From the NCBI GenBank assembly GCA_043803805.1, contig JAZDJP010000084.1, forward strand, positions 62,001 to 126,000: 64,000 bases of DNA. The letters run 5' to 3'. Below the pieces are notes generated by a model. The model searched no databases. It had not been told where the DNA came from and saw only the letters and a list, made by a program, of their open reading frames with translations. Positions 25,817 to 35,040 of the stretch are shown here, one piece after another (position 1 is the first letter of the stretch; each line of letters starts with the position of its first letter). Source of the DNA: JAZDJP01 sp043803805 (GTDB lineage: Bacteria > Planctomycetota > JAZDJP01). The position numbers were made by a program, and so were the translations under genes.

Positions 25817-26655
25817 ATGTCAGTGTCATCATCCCGAGTCTCGACGGATCACGGGAGGGGAATCTTGAATTCCTCCGGGAGGACCTGCGCCGTCAGACGC
25901 TTCCCCCGGACGAGGTCGTCGTGGTGACGGGGGTATGGCCCTGCAGCCGGGCGCACAACGAGGGGGCGCGGCGGGCCGCGGGCGAAGTGCTTGTGTTTTT
26001 CGACGATGATGTGCGTCTGGGGGGGGCGGATGTCGTCGAACGGCTTGTCGGGGCGCTGGATGCGGATCGCGTCGGGATCGCCGGGGCCGCGACATTGCTG
26101 CCGCCGGAGGCGAATTCCTTCCAGAGGCATCTCGCGGCGAAACTGCCTCGATCCGTAACGCCGGTCGTGGAGGTCATCACCGACTCGGACATGGCGACCC
26201 ATGCCGGGATGGCCATCCGGCGGAAATTTTATCACGACATCGGCGGGGAGCCGGAGGAGATGTGGCGGGCGGACGACCAGGTGTTGCGCTGGCGGTGCCG
26301 GGAGGCGGGGCGCCGGGTGGTTCTTGCGCCGGGGACATGGGTGTATCACCCGCCGCATCCGACATGGGGGTGTTTCCTCCGGGCGAAATGCCGAGATGGC
26401 ATCGCCGCCGCCCATGACGTCCGCCTCCGGCCCGATCTCGTGGTGGAGATGACCGGGGACGGCGCCCCCCCGGCGGTGGCGCGGCTCGGCCGGTGTCACC
26501 GTGCGGCCCGGTTCGCGGGCCGATTTATCAGACGCCTGGCCGAGGGAAATCTGCCCGCTCTGGCCGCCCAGGTGGTTTACGCCACCGGATACGTCCACGG
26601 CATACTTCGGCGTTCGGACATCCCCCCTGGAGTGAAACACGTTCATGCCGGATGA
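25813..26655 (+). CDS. Glycosyltransferase family 2
   Basis: 280 residues from GTG 25813, which overlaps the upstream TGA (GTGA). NVSVIIPSLDG opens a GT-A fold. VFFDDDVRL supplies the DXD metal/nucleotide site, and the acceptor side has RADDQVLRWRC. Inverting GT2 enzymes add sugars such as rhamnose or glucose from nucleotide donors. The family motif for the catalytic base (ED) appears as ADD. No membrane segment is evident. An open frame continues upstream but belongs to a shadow of the methyltransferase. Confidence 0.85.
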   Translation: MNVSVIIPSLDGSREGNLEFLREDLRRQTLPPDEVVVVTGVWPCSRAHNEGARRAAGEVLVFFDDDVRLGGADVVERLVGALDADRVGIAGAATLLPPEANSFQRHLAAKLPRSVTPVVEVITDSDMATHAGMAIRRKFYHDIGGEPEEMWRADDQVLRWRCREAGRRVVLAPGTWVYHPPHPTWGCFLRAKCRDGIAAAHDVRLRPDLVVEMTGDGAPPAVARLGRCHRAARFAGRFIRRLAEGNLPALAAQVVYATGYVHGILRRSDIPPGVKHVHAG

Positions 26656-27541
26656 TCCAAAGACGTTCTCCACGCCGGCAATCTGCCTTTGCGGGGCGGA
26701 CGATGCGATCCCGTTCCGCCACGTGGAACGGATGGGGTGCGGGTTCCGGGTCGTGCGATGTCGCTTCTGCGGCCACGTTTACATGAGTCCCCGTCCCTCG
26801 GCGGAGGAAATCCGCGCCATGTACGGAGAGGGGTATTATCGCGGGGAGGCGCCCGTCCGATACCGTGACGAGCGGAGCGATGAGGGGGTCCTCCGGCCTC
26901 TGGCCCAGGGGCGGTTGGAGCGGATCGAGAAGGTTGCCGGGCGGCGGGGACGGCTTCTTGACGTTGGCTGCGCCTTCGGGTTGTTCCCGGCGGTGGCGGC
27001 GGAGCGCGGCTGGGAGGCGGTCGGGGTGGATTTGTCGGAATTCGCCGCGGAGGAAGGTTGTCGCCGGTACGGCCTGGACATCCGGGCCGGGACGATCGAG
27101 GCCCAGGGATTTCCGCCGGGATCGTTTGATGTGATCACCGCCTTCGAGTTCGTGGAGCACCTGGAGTCGCCCGGCCTGTTTTTTGACGAATGCGCGCGGA
27201 TACTGCGGCCCGGCGGATGGCTGGTTATCCAGACCTCCAACGTGGAAAGCGTTTATGCGCGGCTGGCGGGGGCGCGCTGGGTTTATTTCATTCCCTGCCA
27301 TCTCCACTATTTTTCTCCTCGCTCGCTTCGGGTGGCGCTCAAGCGGAGCGGATTTTCAGTCGAATTTTCATATTGTGGGACGGATATCCCCTGGCGTTCC
27401 ATCCGGCGCGGGCTGGTCGGGCGTGGAGTTGTCGGCGGGTTGGTTCGTCACGTCCTTCGGAAGATGACACTCGGTCCGGTCGCGGTGGGGGGCGGCATGG
27501 TGGTCTACGCGCGGGCCGGGGGCGTCAAGGAGACCGGTTGA
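26645..27541 (+). CDS. SAM-dependent methyltransferase with N-terminal zinc ribbon
   Basis: 298 residues. The N-terminus has CLCG and CRFCGHVYMSPRP, a four-cysteine ribbon of the kind seen before Methyltransf_23 domains. Motif I is LDVGCAFGLFPAV, then GVDLSEFA, FEFVEHLESPG and LRPGGWLVIQT. The C-terminal region YFIPCHLHYFSPRSL matches the usual substrate part of this family. It overlaps the upstream GT2 by 11 nt and the next gene by 4 nt. It most likely O- or C-methylates a nucleotide sugar or glycan. Confidence 0.85.
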   Translation: MPDDPKTFSTPAICLCGADDAIPFRHVERMGCGFRVVRCRFCGHVYMSPRPSAEEIRAMYGEGYYRGEAPVRYRDERSDEGVLRPLAQGRLERIEKVAGRRGRLLDVGCAFGLFPAVAAERGWEAVGVDLSEFAAEEGCRRYGLDIRAGTIEAQGFPPGSFDVITAFEFVEHLESPGLFFDECARILRPGGWLVIQTSNVESVYARLAGARWVYFIPCHLHYFSPRSLRVALKRSGFSVEFSYCGTDIPWRSIRRGLVGRGVVGGLVRHVLRKMTLGPVAVGGGMVVYARAGGVKETG

Positions 27542-28704
27542 GCGACAATCTCATCGAAGTTTCCATCGTGATGCCGTGCCTCAATGAGGCCGACACCCTC
27601 GGGATATGCATCCGGAAGGCCCGGGCGGCCCTTGATGAGAATCACATCATCGGCGAAATCATCATCGCGGACAACGGGAGCACGGATGGGTCCCGGGAGA
27701 TCGCCACCCGCGCCGGGGCCCGCGTGGTTCCCGTCGAGGCCCGTGGTTACGGAAACGCCCTGATGGCGGGAATCGCGGCGGCGCGCGGGCGGTTTGTCAT
27801 CATGGGCGATGCCGACGACAGTTACGATTTCGGGGAGACGCCCCGGTTCGTGGAAGTCCTGCGTAAGGGGAAGGATCTTGTCATGGGATGCCGGTTTCCG
27901 TCGGGCGGCGGGCGGGTCATGCCCGGGGCGATGCCGTTTCTGCATTATTGGGTGGGGAATCCCCTGTTTTCGATGCTCATGCGGGTCTGGTTCTATGCGC
28001 CGATCCACGACGCCTATTGCGGGCTCCGGGGGTTCACGAAGGCGCTCTATGAATGTCTGGACATGCGTTGCACGGGGATGGAATTTGCGACCGAGATGAT
28101 CATCAAGGCCAGCCGCCTCCGGGTCAGAATCGGGGAAGTTCCCATCACGCTCCACCCGGACGGCCGGAAGGCCCACGCCCCGCACCTCAAGACATTCCGG
28201 GACGGGTGGCGGACGCTCCGGATGTTCCTTCTGTATTGCCCCCGGTGGTTGTTTCTGGGGCCGGGGGAGATTCTGATTCTGTTCGGGTTGATCGGATACG
28301 CGGTGGCCATGCCGGCGACACGGGTCGGGCGGATGACGTTCGACGCCCACACGTTGCTTTTTTCGAGTCTGGCCATCGTCATCGGGTTTCAGGCCGTGTT
28401 TTTCGCGTTGTTCACAAAGACGTTCGGCATCACGGAGGGAATTCTCCCGCCCGACGGGCGCATGGACCGGTTTTTCCGCCTCTTCACGCTCGAGCGGGGG
28501 CTTGTCGCGGGGGGGATCGCGTTTCTCGCCGGAGCGGGACTTCTCCTCGGGGCGGTGATACAATGGCGGCATGCGGGTTTCGGACGGCTCGATTACCCGC
28601 AAACCATGCGGTGGGTCATCCCGGGGGTGACCCTGGTGTCGCTCGGGATGCAGACCATCCTGGGCAGTTTCTTTCTGTGCGTTCTCGGACTGCGGCGAAA
28701 ATGA
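27538..28704 (+). CDS. GT2 glycosyltransferase, polyprenyl-phosphate sugar synthase-like, with C-terminal membrane part
   Basis: 388 residues from TTG 27538, which overlaps the upstream TGA (TTGA). The N-terminal GT-A domain has VSIVMPCLNEADTLG, IIADNGSTDGS and the metal site MGDADDSYDF, as in dolichol-phosphate mannose/glucose synthases. Four hydrophobic segments follow from about residue 240. Such proteins attach a sugar to undecaprenyl phosphate, as donor for GT-C enzymes on the outer face. The two polytopic proteins in this locus could use that donor; this is inference. Confidence 0.87.
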   Translation: MSDNLIEVSIVMPCLNEADTLGICIRKARAALDENHIIGEIIIADNGSTDGSREIATRAGARVVPVEARGYGNALMAGIAAARGRFVIMGDADDSYDFGETPRFVEVLRKGKDLVMGCRFPSGGGRVMPGAMPFLHYWVGNPLFSMLMRVWFYAPIHDAYCGLRGFTKALYECLDMRCTGMEFATEMIIKASRLRVRIGEVPITLHPDGRKAHAPHLKTFRDGWRTLRMFLLYCPRWLFLGPGEILILFGLIGYAVAMPATRVGRMTFDAHTLLFSSLAIVIGFQAVFFALFTKTFGITEGILPPDGRMDRFFRLFTLERGLVAGGIAFLAGAGLLLGAVIQWRHAGFGRLDYPQTMRWVIPGVTLVSLGMQTILGSFFLCVLGLRRK

Positions 28705-29405
28705 AACCACCGGAAGCGGCGGCGGAATTCGACCGGCATGCCGGCGATTACGATGCCCAGTGGCGCCGGGGCCTTTCCGTTTCGGGGGAGGACCGGGAGT
28801 ATTTCGCGCGGGAACGGGTGGCGTGGTTCGAGGGGCGTCTTTCCCGGCGGGGGGGACGGCCCGCGGCGGTTCTGGATTACGGATGCGGGACGGGCATCAC
28901 GGAGCCGTTCCTGCGCACGCTTCCGGGCGTCGCCCGGGTGACGGCCGTGGATCCTTCGGAAGAACTTCTGGCGAGGGCGTCGGCCGAGCATCCGCTCGAC
29001 GGAGTCGCTTATGTTCCGCTGGGGGGCTGGCGACCGGAAGGGAACGTGGATCTCGTCTATTGCAGCGGGGTGTTCCATCATGTGCCGCCGCCGGAATGGC
29101 CGGCAACGGCCGACCGGCTCGCGCGGGCGCTCCGCCCGGGCGGGTGGCTTTCCTTTTGGGAGAACAGCCCCTGGAGTCCGGTCGCGCGATACGTCATGCG
29201 GCGGATTCCCTTCGACAGGGACGCCGTCATGATTTCCCCGGCGGTGGCGCGGCGGATGTTCCAGGAGGCGGGTTTCGATGTGGCGCGCGCGGAATTCCGG
29301 TTCATATTTCCCCGGTTTCTCCGGGGGTTGCGGTGGCTGGAAGGGGGACTTTGCCGGATGCCGTTCGGGGCGCAGTATCATCTTCTTTGCCGAAAGCGGG
29401 AGTGA
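28701..29405 (+). CDS. Class I SAM-dependent methyltransferase
   Basis: 234 residues from ATG 28701 (ATGA overlap). Motif I is LDYGCGTGITEPFL, then TAVDPSEELLA, VYCSGVFHHVPPPEW and LRPGGWLSFWEN. The C-terminal part is rich in Arg and aromatic residues (PRFLRGLRWLEGGL), possibly for membrane or lipid contact. It resembles UbiE/Coq5-type enzymes only in the core. It lies between the polyprenyl-sugar synthase and a GT4 gene. Confidence 0.83.
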   Translation: MKPPEAAAEFDRHAGDYDAQWRRGLSVSGEDREYFARERVAWFEGRLSRRGGRPAAVLDYGCGTGITEPFLRTLPGVARVTAVDPSEELLARASAEHPLDGVAYVPLGGWRPEGNVDLVYCSGVFHHVPPPEWPATADRLARALRPGGWLSFWENSPWSPVARYVMRRIPFDRDAVMISPAVARRMFQEAGFDVARAEFRFIFPRFLRGLRWLEGGLCRMPFGAQYHLLCRKRE

Positions 29406-29408
29406 CCC

Positions 29409-30659
29409 GTGCCGCGCCCCCTGGACATTCTGGCGGCCATTGACGCGTTTTCGTTCTCGCCCGCGGGCGGGGCGGGGACGTTCCTGTTCGAAACGGCGCG
29501 GCGGCTCGTCCGCCGCGGGCACCGTGTCACGGTCTTCGCCCGGCGGCGGGAGGATCTGGCGCCGGGGGCTGTCGTGGACGGCGTGCGGTTCGAGACATTC
29601 CCGGGCGGCGGCGGGGCGATCCGGACCATCCTCCGGGCCCGGAGACACGGCCGCCGCGTCTTGAAAAGCGCCCGGTTCGACATCGTGTGGTCCATCCATC
29701 CCTTCGCCCAGGTGATGCTTCCGGGATTCGGGTGGTTGACGGCGGTTTACACCGACATGCTGCACGTCATGCCGCCGTCGCTCGTCATGTTCATTCCAAA
29801 AATCCTCCTCACGCCGGTCCATTACACGTTTCTCTCGCCGTGGGGGCGGGATCTCCCGGAAAACCGCCGGTCCCGGATGATCGAAGGTTTCGTGAAGGCG
29901 CGTCTCGAACGGATCGCGGTCCTCCGGGCGGAACGATTCACCGTGCTCAGCCGTTACTCGCGAAGCGACCTTGTGAATCTCCATCCGGTGGATCCGAAGG
30001 CCATTGCCGTGGTGCCGGGAGGGGTGGACCTCGATCGTTTCCGGCCCGTGCCCGACCGCCGCGAACTGCGCCGGGCGTTGAATATCGGCGACAAGGATGT
30101 GCTTTTCCTCACCGTGCGTCGCCTCGTGTCCCGGATGGGGCTTCTGGAACTCGTCCGGGCCTTCGAACGGGTGGTGCGGAAAGAACCCGCCGCGCGCCTG
30201 GTCATCGGGGGGGAGGGGCCTTTGCGGCCGGAACTGGAACGGGCCGTCGCGGCGGCCGGGTTGACGGAACGCGTGACAATCGTGGGATTCATTCCCAGCG
30301 ACGACCTGCCGCGCTGGTACGCGGCGGCGGACGCGTTTGTCCTGCCCACCCAGGCTCTGGAGGGGTTTGGTCTCGTCATCCTCGAAGCGATGGCCTGCGG
30401 GACGCCGGCGCTGGGAACGCCCGCCGGGGCCATTCCCGAGACGCTGGCGGCCTTTGATGCCGACATGCTTCTGGACGGCGTGACCCCGGACGATATCGCG
30501 ACGGGGATCCTGAAATTTCTGGGGCGTCGCGCCGAATGGGAGATGCTTCGACGGCGGTCGCGCGAATTCGCGGAAGGGTATGCGTGGGACAGGACGGCGG
30601 AGGGGATCGAGAGGGAATTGTTCAAGACAATCGGGACGGAGGATACGCGTGATTCGTGA
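29409..30659 (+). CDS. Glycosyltransferase family 4
   Basis: 416 residues, GT-B fold. The acceptor half begins LAAIDAFSFSPAGGAGTF. The donor half has FLTVRRLVSRMGLLELV, VIGGEGPLRPELE and LPTQALEGFGLVILEAMACG with an intact EX7E motif. It starts 3 nt after the upstream stop. Its 3' end is close to, or overlapped by, the start of the ATP-grasp gene. It probably transfers a hexose or deoxyhexose; the donor is not readable from sequence. Confidence 0.9.
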   Translation: MPRPLDILAAIDAFSFSPAGGAGTFLFETARRLVRRGHRVTVFARRREDLAPGAVVDGVRFETFPGGGGAIRTILRARRHGRRVLKSARFDIVWSIHPFAQVMLPGFGWLTAVYTDMLHVMPPSLVMFIPKILLTPVHYTFLSPWGRDLPENRRSRMIEGFVKARLERIAVLRAERFTVLSRYSRSDLVNLHPVDPKAIAVVPGGVDLDRFRPVPDRRELRRALNIGDKDVLFLTVRRLVSRMGLLELVRAFERVVRKEPAARLVIGGEGPLRPELERAVAAAGLTERVTIVGFIPSDDLPRWYAAADAFVLPTQALEGFGLVILEAMACGTPALGTPAGAIPETLAAFDADMLLDGVTPDDIATGILKFLGRRAEWEMLRRRSREFAEGYAWDRTAEGIERELFKTIGTEDTRDS

Positions 30660-30675
30660 GGCGCGATCCACGGGG

Positions 30676-31812
30676 ATGACGGTTCTTGTCACGGACGCCT
30701 CCCAGCGGGTGGCCCTGGCGGTGGCGCGGGCGCTCGCGGCGGCGGGGGCGGACGTGTGGGCGGCGGAACGCCGGGGCGTCCCGGCGCCGATGACATTTTA
30801 TTCCCGGCATTGTCTCCGGCGTCTCCGGTTTTCCGGTCCCGTCGGGGAGGGGCTTCTCGGGCTCGTTCGGGAAACGCATCCGGATCGTATCCTCCCGATT
30901 TCAACCAATACCGTTCATGAAGTCTTGACGCATCGCCGCGAATTTGAAAAAGAACTCGGGATGGCGCTTCCCCTGCCGGGCATGGATTTGTTTCTCCAGG
31001 CGAACGATAAATATGACGTCATCGCCCGCGTCACGGCGGCCGGGGGGAATTGTCCCGAAACGCATTTGGTGGATCACGAGGAGGAATTGGCGCGGGCGTC
31101 GGCGAATACCGGTTTCCCGGCCGTTCTGAAACTCCGGAACGACATCGGGTTGTTTCTGCCGCCGGGGGCCCGATATCGGATTGTCCGGAATCCCGATGCC
31201 CTGGCGGCGGGATTCCGGGAACTCGCGGCGGTCCGCCGTCCGGTGGTGCTCCAGCGCTATGTCGAAGGGGATGGGTACGGTTACGGGGCGGTGGTCTCCG
31301 CGGGGAATGTCCTGGCGGATTTCATGCATCGGCGGATTCACGAGCATCCTTTGGAGGGGGGGCCTAGCGCCTTGGCGGAATCCGTGAATGATCCCGCGCT
31401 TCGGGAGGCTGGCCGGCGCATCCTTGGAACGTTGGGCTGGGACGGGCCGGCGATGGTGGAATTCCGGCGAAACCGGCGGGACGGGCGGTTTTATTTCATC
31501 GAACTCAACCCGCGATTCTGGGGGATGCTGCCCCTGGCCACGCGGTGCGGGACGAACCTGCCGGCGGTTCTCGCGGGGCTTCCGAGCGCCGATCCGGCCG
31601 TGGAGGTTCCGGCGGGGGTGAAAATGAAGTTCGCGGCGATGGAGATTGCGCGGGCGGCAACGCTTCTCCGCCGCGGCCGTGTGGGGGAGGCCATCGGGGC
31701 GATGGCGACGGCGGGAAATCCGTTTCTGGCCGATGGCGTATTCCGGGTCACGGATCCGCTTCCGGCCGCCGCGGGATTCCGGGCCTTCCTGGGACGATTT
31801 GGCACGGTATAA
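30676..31812 (+). CDS. ATP-grasp domain protein
   Basis: 378 residues from ATG 30676; GTG 30649, overlapping the GT4 stop, is an alternative. The N-terminus MTVLVTDASQRVALAVARAL is a Rossmann-like preATP-grasp fold. The middle has FPAVLKLRNDIG and PVVLQRYVEGDGYGYG, and FYFIELNPRFWG gives the Mg-binding Glu and Asn of ATP-grasp enzymes. They form amide or thioester bonds through acyl phosphates. Here it may attach an amino acid or other acyl group to a sugar, or be a CarB-like ligase of unknown substrate. Confidence 0.82.
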   Translation: MTVLVTDASQRVALAVARALAAAGADVWAAERRGVPAPMTFYSRHCLRRLRFSGPVGEGLLGLVRETHPDRILPISTNTVHEVLTHRREFEKELGMALPLPGMDLFLQANDKYDVIARVTAAGGNCPETHLVDHEEELARASANTGFPAVLKLRNDIGLFLPPGARYRIVRNPDALAAGFRELAAVRRPVVLQRYVEGDGYGYGAVVSAGNVLADFMHRRIHEHPLEGGPSALAESVNDPALREAGRRILGTLGWDGPAMVEFRRNRRDGRFYFIELNPRFWGMLPLATRCGTNLPAVLAGLPSADPAVEVPAGVKMKFAAMEIARAATLLRRGRVGEAIGAMATAGNPFLADGVFRVTDPLPAAAGFRAFLGRFGTV

Positions 31813-31822
31813 TGGGGGCATC

Positions 31823-32803
31823 ATGAAAAAACGCGCGCTCATCACGGGAATCACCGGCCAGGATGGATATTACCTCACCGAGTTTCTTCTGGAAAAGGGG
31901 TATGAGGTGCACGGCGTCGTCCGGCGGGTGGCGCTTGAGGATCCGGATCATCGCCTGTCGCGGTTGCGGCCGTTTCTGGGCCGGATTACGCTCCACCCGG
32001 CCTCCCTGGAAAGTTACGCGAGCCTGGTGAAGGTCGTCCGCGAGGTCCGGCCGGACGAGTTCTATCACCTGGCGGCCCAGAGTTTTGTCAGCTACTCCTT
32101 CGAGGACGAGTTTTCCACCATCAACACGAACATCAATGGGACGCATTTCGTCCTGTCCGCCGTCCGGGAGATTGCGCCGGAATGCCGGTTTTATTTTGCC
32201 GGATCAAGCGAGATGTTCGGCAACGCCCCGGTGACGCCGCAGAACGAGGACACGGGGTTTTTCCCGAGGTCTCCCTACGGGATTTCGAAGGTGGCCGGGT
32301 TCCACCTCACCAAGAACTATCGCGAGGCCTACGGGCTCCATGCGTCCTCGGGCATTCTGTTCAACCACGAAAGCCCCCACCGCGGCTATGAATTCGTGAC
32401 CCGCAAAATCACCCACGCCGCGGCCCGTGCGAAGGCGGGGCGGCTCGATCGGCTGGAACTGGGGAACCTGGAGGCCCGCCGCGACTGGGGGTTCGCCGGG
32501 GATTACGTCAGGGCCATGTGGCTCATGCTTCAGCAGGATCGTCCGGATGACCATGTGGTCGCGACGGGGGAGACCCATTCGGTGCGGGAGTTCGCGGATG
32601 CGGCCTTCGGCGCCGTCGGCCTGGACTGGAAAAAATTTGTCACGACCGATCCGAAGTTCATCCGTCCGGCCGAAGTGAATCTGCTTCAGGGGGATTTTTC
32701 AAAGGCCCGCCGGGTTCTCGGATGGGATCCGACGGTTCGATTCCCCGAACTGGTTGAGATGATGGTTCGCGCGGACCTTGATCTTGTGGCCGGCGGTCGC
32801 TAG
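31823..32803 (+). CDS. gmd: GDP-mannose 4,6-dehydratase
   Basis: 326 residues from ATG 31823. The extended SDR has NAD(P)-binding TGITGQDG at 8-15 and the catalytic Tyr152/Lys156 in SPYGISK. GSSEMFG and ILFNHESPHRG are hallmarks of Gmd. It makes GDP-4-keto-6-deoxymannose, the precursor of GDP-fucose, GDP-rhamnose or GDP-perosamine. No dedicated reductase or aminotransferase is adjacent, so the final sugar is open. A TATAAT box lies 9 nt before the start. The stop overlaps the convergent tandem GT4 gene by 4 nt. Confidence 0.93.
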   Translation: MKKRALITGITGQDGYYLTEFLLEKGYEVHGVVRRVALEDPDHRLSRLRPFLGRITLHPASLESYASLVKVVREVRPDEFYHLAAQSFVSYSFEDEFSTINTNINGTHFVLSAVREIAPECRFYFAGSSEMFGNAPVTPQNEDTGFFPRSPYGISKVAGFHLTKNYREAYGLHASSGILFNHESPHRGYEFVTRKITHAAARAKAGRLDRLELGNLEARRDWGFAGDYVRAMWLMLQQDRPDDHVVATGETHSVREFADAAFGAVGLDWKKFVTTDPKFIRPAEVNLLQGDFSKARRVLGWDPTVRFPELVEMMVRADLDLVAGGR

Positions 32804-35037
32804 AGCAATTTCCTTCCCGCCAGAAGCCGTTCATACAGGGCGGCGGTTTCCGAAACCATCCGGTCCATTGTGAAGTGTTCCTCCACACGCAGTCGTCCGG
32901 CCTCGCCCATGCGCCGGCATTCCCCGGGATTCCGGAGGAGGCGGAGGATGGCGTCGGCGAGCGCCGCGGGATCTTCCGGCGGAACCAGAAGTCCGGTTTC
33001 CCCGGGAGTCACCAGTTCCGGATTCCCGCCGACCTCCGTCGCGATGACCGGTTTCCCGGCGGCCATGGCTTCGAGAATCACGTTGGAACAGCCCTCGGAG
33101 AGAGAACTGCTCACCAGGACATCAAAGGCGGCGAGGATGCCGCGCATGTCATTTTGATGGCCGGCGAATGTCACGCGATCCGAAATCCCGAGACGTGCGG
33201 CGAGATTCAGGAGTTCCTCCCGCAGGGGGCCGTCGCCGGCCAGGCAGACGTGAACGGCTCGCCCGGCATCCCCCATGCGCCGGATCGTTTCGAGAAGGGT
33301 GCGGAACCCTTTCACGGGAACAAGACGCCCAACGCCCCCGACAAGAAAGCCGGATGCCGGAACGCCGAGCCGCCGGCGGGTTTCCCCCGGCGTGTCCGTC
33401 GGGGAGGAAGCGGGTGACGCGACGCCGTTGGGGATCAGGAATATTTTTCCCGCGGGCACCCGTTCGCGCCGCATGAGCATGTCGCCCACCGCCCGGGCGT
33501 TCACGGTGTACGCCGTTGTGAGAGGGCGGAGGATGCGGTCGGCCCATTGCCGGCGTATCGGCTTGTCGATGTCGAGTCCCCGCGACGCGCTCATGACGAT
33601 GGGGACGCCGGCGAGTCTCGCCGCGATCCGTCCGTAGAGATCGGATGTGAACAGCCAGGTGTGCACGATGTCGGGGCGTTCGCGGCCGATGATCCGCCGG
33701 AGGCGCAGGAGCGTCCGCCACGACCAGAACCCCGACTGGGGAACGACCGCGAGGGGGATGCCGGCGGCGCGGAGAGGGTGGGCGTTTTCCATCCGGTCGG
33801 CGGACAGCGAAATCACGGATACCCGGACATCCCGTTCCGCCAGGGCGGTGGCAAGTTTGACCAGTTGCGGCTCGGCCCCGCCGTTTCCCAGGCTGTCGAT
33901 GATGAGCATCAGCCGGTAACGTTCGCGCCGTCCGTGGAGGCACTCCCGGTACAGCGAGTCGTGGCGGCGGATCATCCCGGATTCGGCGTGTTCGCGCCGC
34001 GTGAAATCCGTCGCGTTCCGACGGAGCGTTTCGGCGAGGTCCGGATCGGAAATCACGCGGACCATGCCGCCGGCAAGCGCGTCGGCGTCGCGCGGGGGGA
34101 CGAGAAAACCGGTGATTTCATGGCGGACGAGTTCCCGCGTGCCGCCGACCGCGGTGGCGACGACCGGAACCCCGGCCGCCATGGCCTCGAGCATGGCCAT
34201 GGAAAGCCCTTCGCTGTCCGAGGAGAACGCAATGGCATCGAGTGCCGCGAGGAACGCCGGGATGTCATGAAGCACCCCGGCAAAAACGACGCGGTCCCGG
34301 ATTCCCAGGGCATTGATTTTCTGTTCGAGGGCGGGACGGAGCGGGCCGTCGCCGGCAAGAATAATCATAAGCGACGGCGCCTTGCGGACGGCGATGGCGG
34401 CGGCCTCCGCGAAGAGAAGCGGATTCTTCACCACCGCGAAACGGCCCATCCATCCGATGACCGTCCCGGACGGGGGAAGGCCGAGGGCGCGGCGCGCGTC
34501 GTCCCGGCCGGGGACCGGGGGGGTGCGCGGGGAAACCCCGTTCGAAATGAGCGTCCACCGCAGGGGGGCGATTTTCCGGCGTTCGTATTCCGAAAGCACC
34601 GCCTGGGACACGGCGACGAGGCGCGTGGTCGCCGGGGCGAGCATGCGGTCCAGGAGAAAATGCCACCGGGTTTTCCAGTTCGGGACATTGTGTTCGGTGG
34701 CGATGATGACGGGGACTCCCGCCAGCCGCGCCGCCAGGCGTCCCCAGACATTCGCCCCCCAGAGGTGGGTGTGGACGACGTCGAAACGACCCGCCTTTAG
34801 CGCGTTGTAAAGGCGGTATGCCGCCAGGATGTCCGCCGGGCCGCGTTTATGGAGCCCGATCACCTCGATCCCCTGCCGGAGGACCTCGGGGGCGAACGGG
34901 CCGGGTTCGTTCAGGCAGAATATAACGGGGGAAAAACGGGTTCGATCCAGTCCGGTGGCCAGATGGATAACCACCTTCTCGGCGCCCCCCAGGCCGAGGG
35001 ACCAGATGACATAAGCGATCCGAACAGGCGTGTGCAT
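32800..35037 (-). CDS. Tandem fusion of two GT4 glycosyltransferases
   Basis: 745 residues, about twice the usual size. Residues about 1-370 and 375-745 each form a full GT-B enzyme. Each half starts with the same signature (VIWSLGLGGAEKVV and IIDSLGNGGAEPQLV), and each has a GDGPLR motif and an EX7E region (MLEAMAAGVPVVAT and ILEAMAAGKPVIAT). Both active sites look intact, so the protein could add two sugars in succession. It is the last gene of the minus-strand set. ATG 35037 is 3 nt after the stop of the upstream methyltransferase. Confidence 0.9.
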   Translation of the reverse strand: MHTPVRIAYVIWSLGLGGAEKVVIHLATGLDRTRFSPVIFCLNEPGPFAPEVLRQGIEVIGLHKRGPADILAAYRLYNALKAGRFDVVHTHLWGANVWGRLAARLAGVPVIIATEHNVPNWKTRWHFLLDRMLAPATTRLVAVSQAVLSEYERRKIAPLRWTLISNGVSPRTPPVPGRDDARRALGLPPSGTVIGWMGRFAVVKNPLLFAEAAAIAVRKAPSLMIILAGDGPLRPALEQKINALGIRDRVVFAGVLHDIPAFLAALDAIAFSSDSEGLSMAMLEAMAAGVPVVATAVGGTRELVRHEITGFLVPPRDADALAGGMVRVISDPDLAETLRRNATDFTRREHAESGMIRRHDSLYRECLHGRRERYRLMLIIDSLGNGGAEPQLVKLATALAERDVRVSVISLSADRMENAHPLRAAGIPLAVVPQSGFWSWRTLLRLRRIIGRERPDIVHTWLFTSDLYGRIAARLAGVPIVMSASRGLDIDKPIRRQWADRILRPLTTAYTVNARAVGDMLMRRERVPAGKIFLIPNGVASPASSPTDTPGETRRRLGVPASGFLVGGVGRLVPVKGFRTLLETIRRMGDAGRAVHVCLAGDGPLREELLNLAARLGISDRVTFAGHQNDMRGILAAFDVLVSSSLSEGCSNVILEAMAAGKPVIATEVGGNPELVTPGETGLLVPPEDPAALADAILRLLRNPGECRRMGEAGRLRVEEHFTMDRMVSETAALYERLLAGRKLL

Positions 35038-35040
35038 GTG

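Noticed and set aside
28593..30692. Minus-strand open frame of 699 codons
   Set aside because: Antisense to the methyltransferase and GT4; residue bias typical of a GC-rich shadow.
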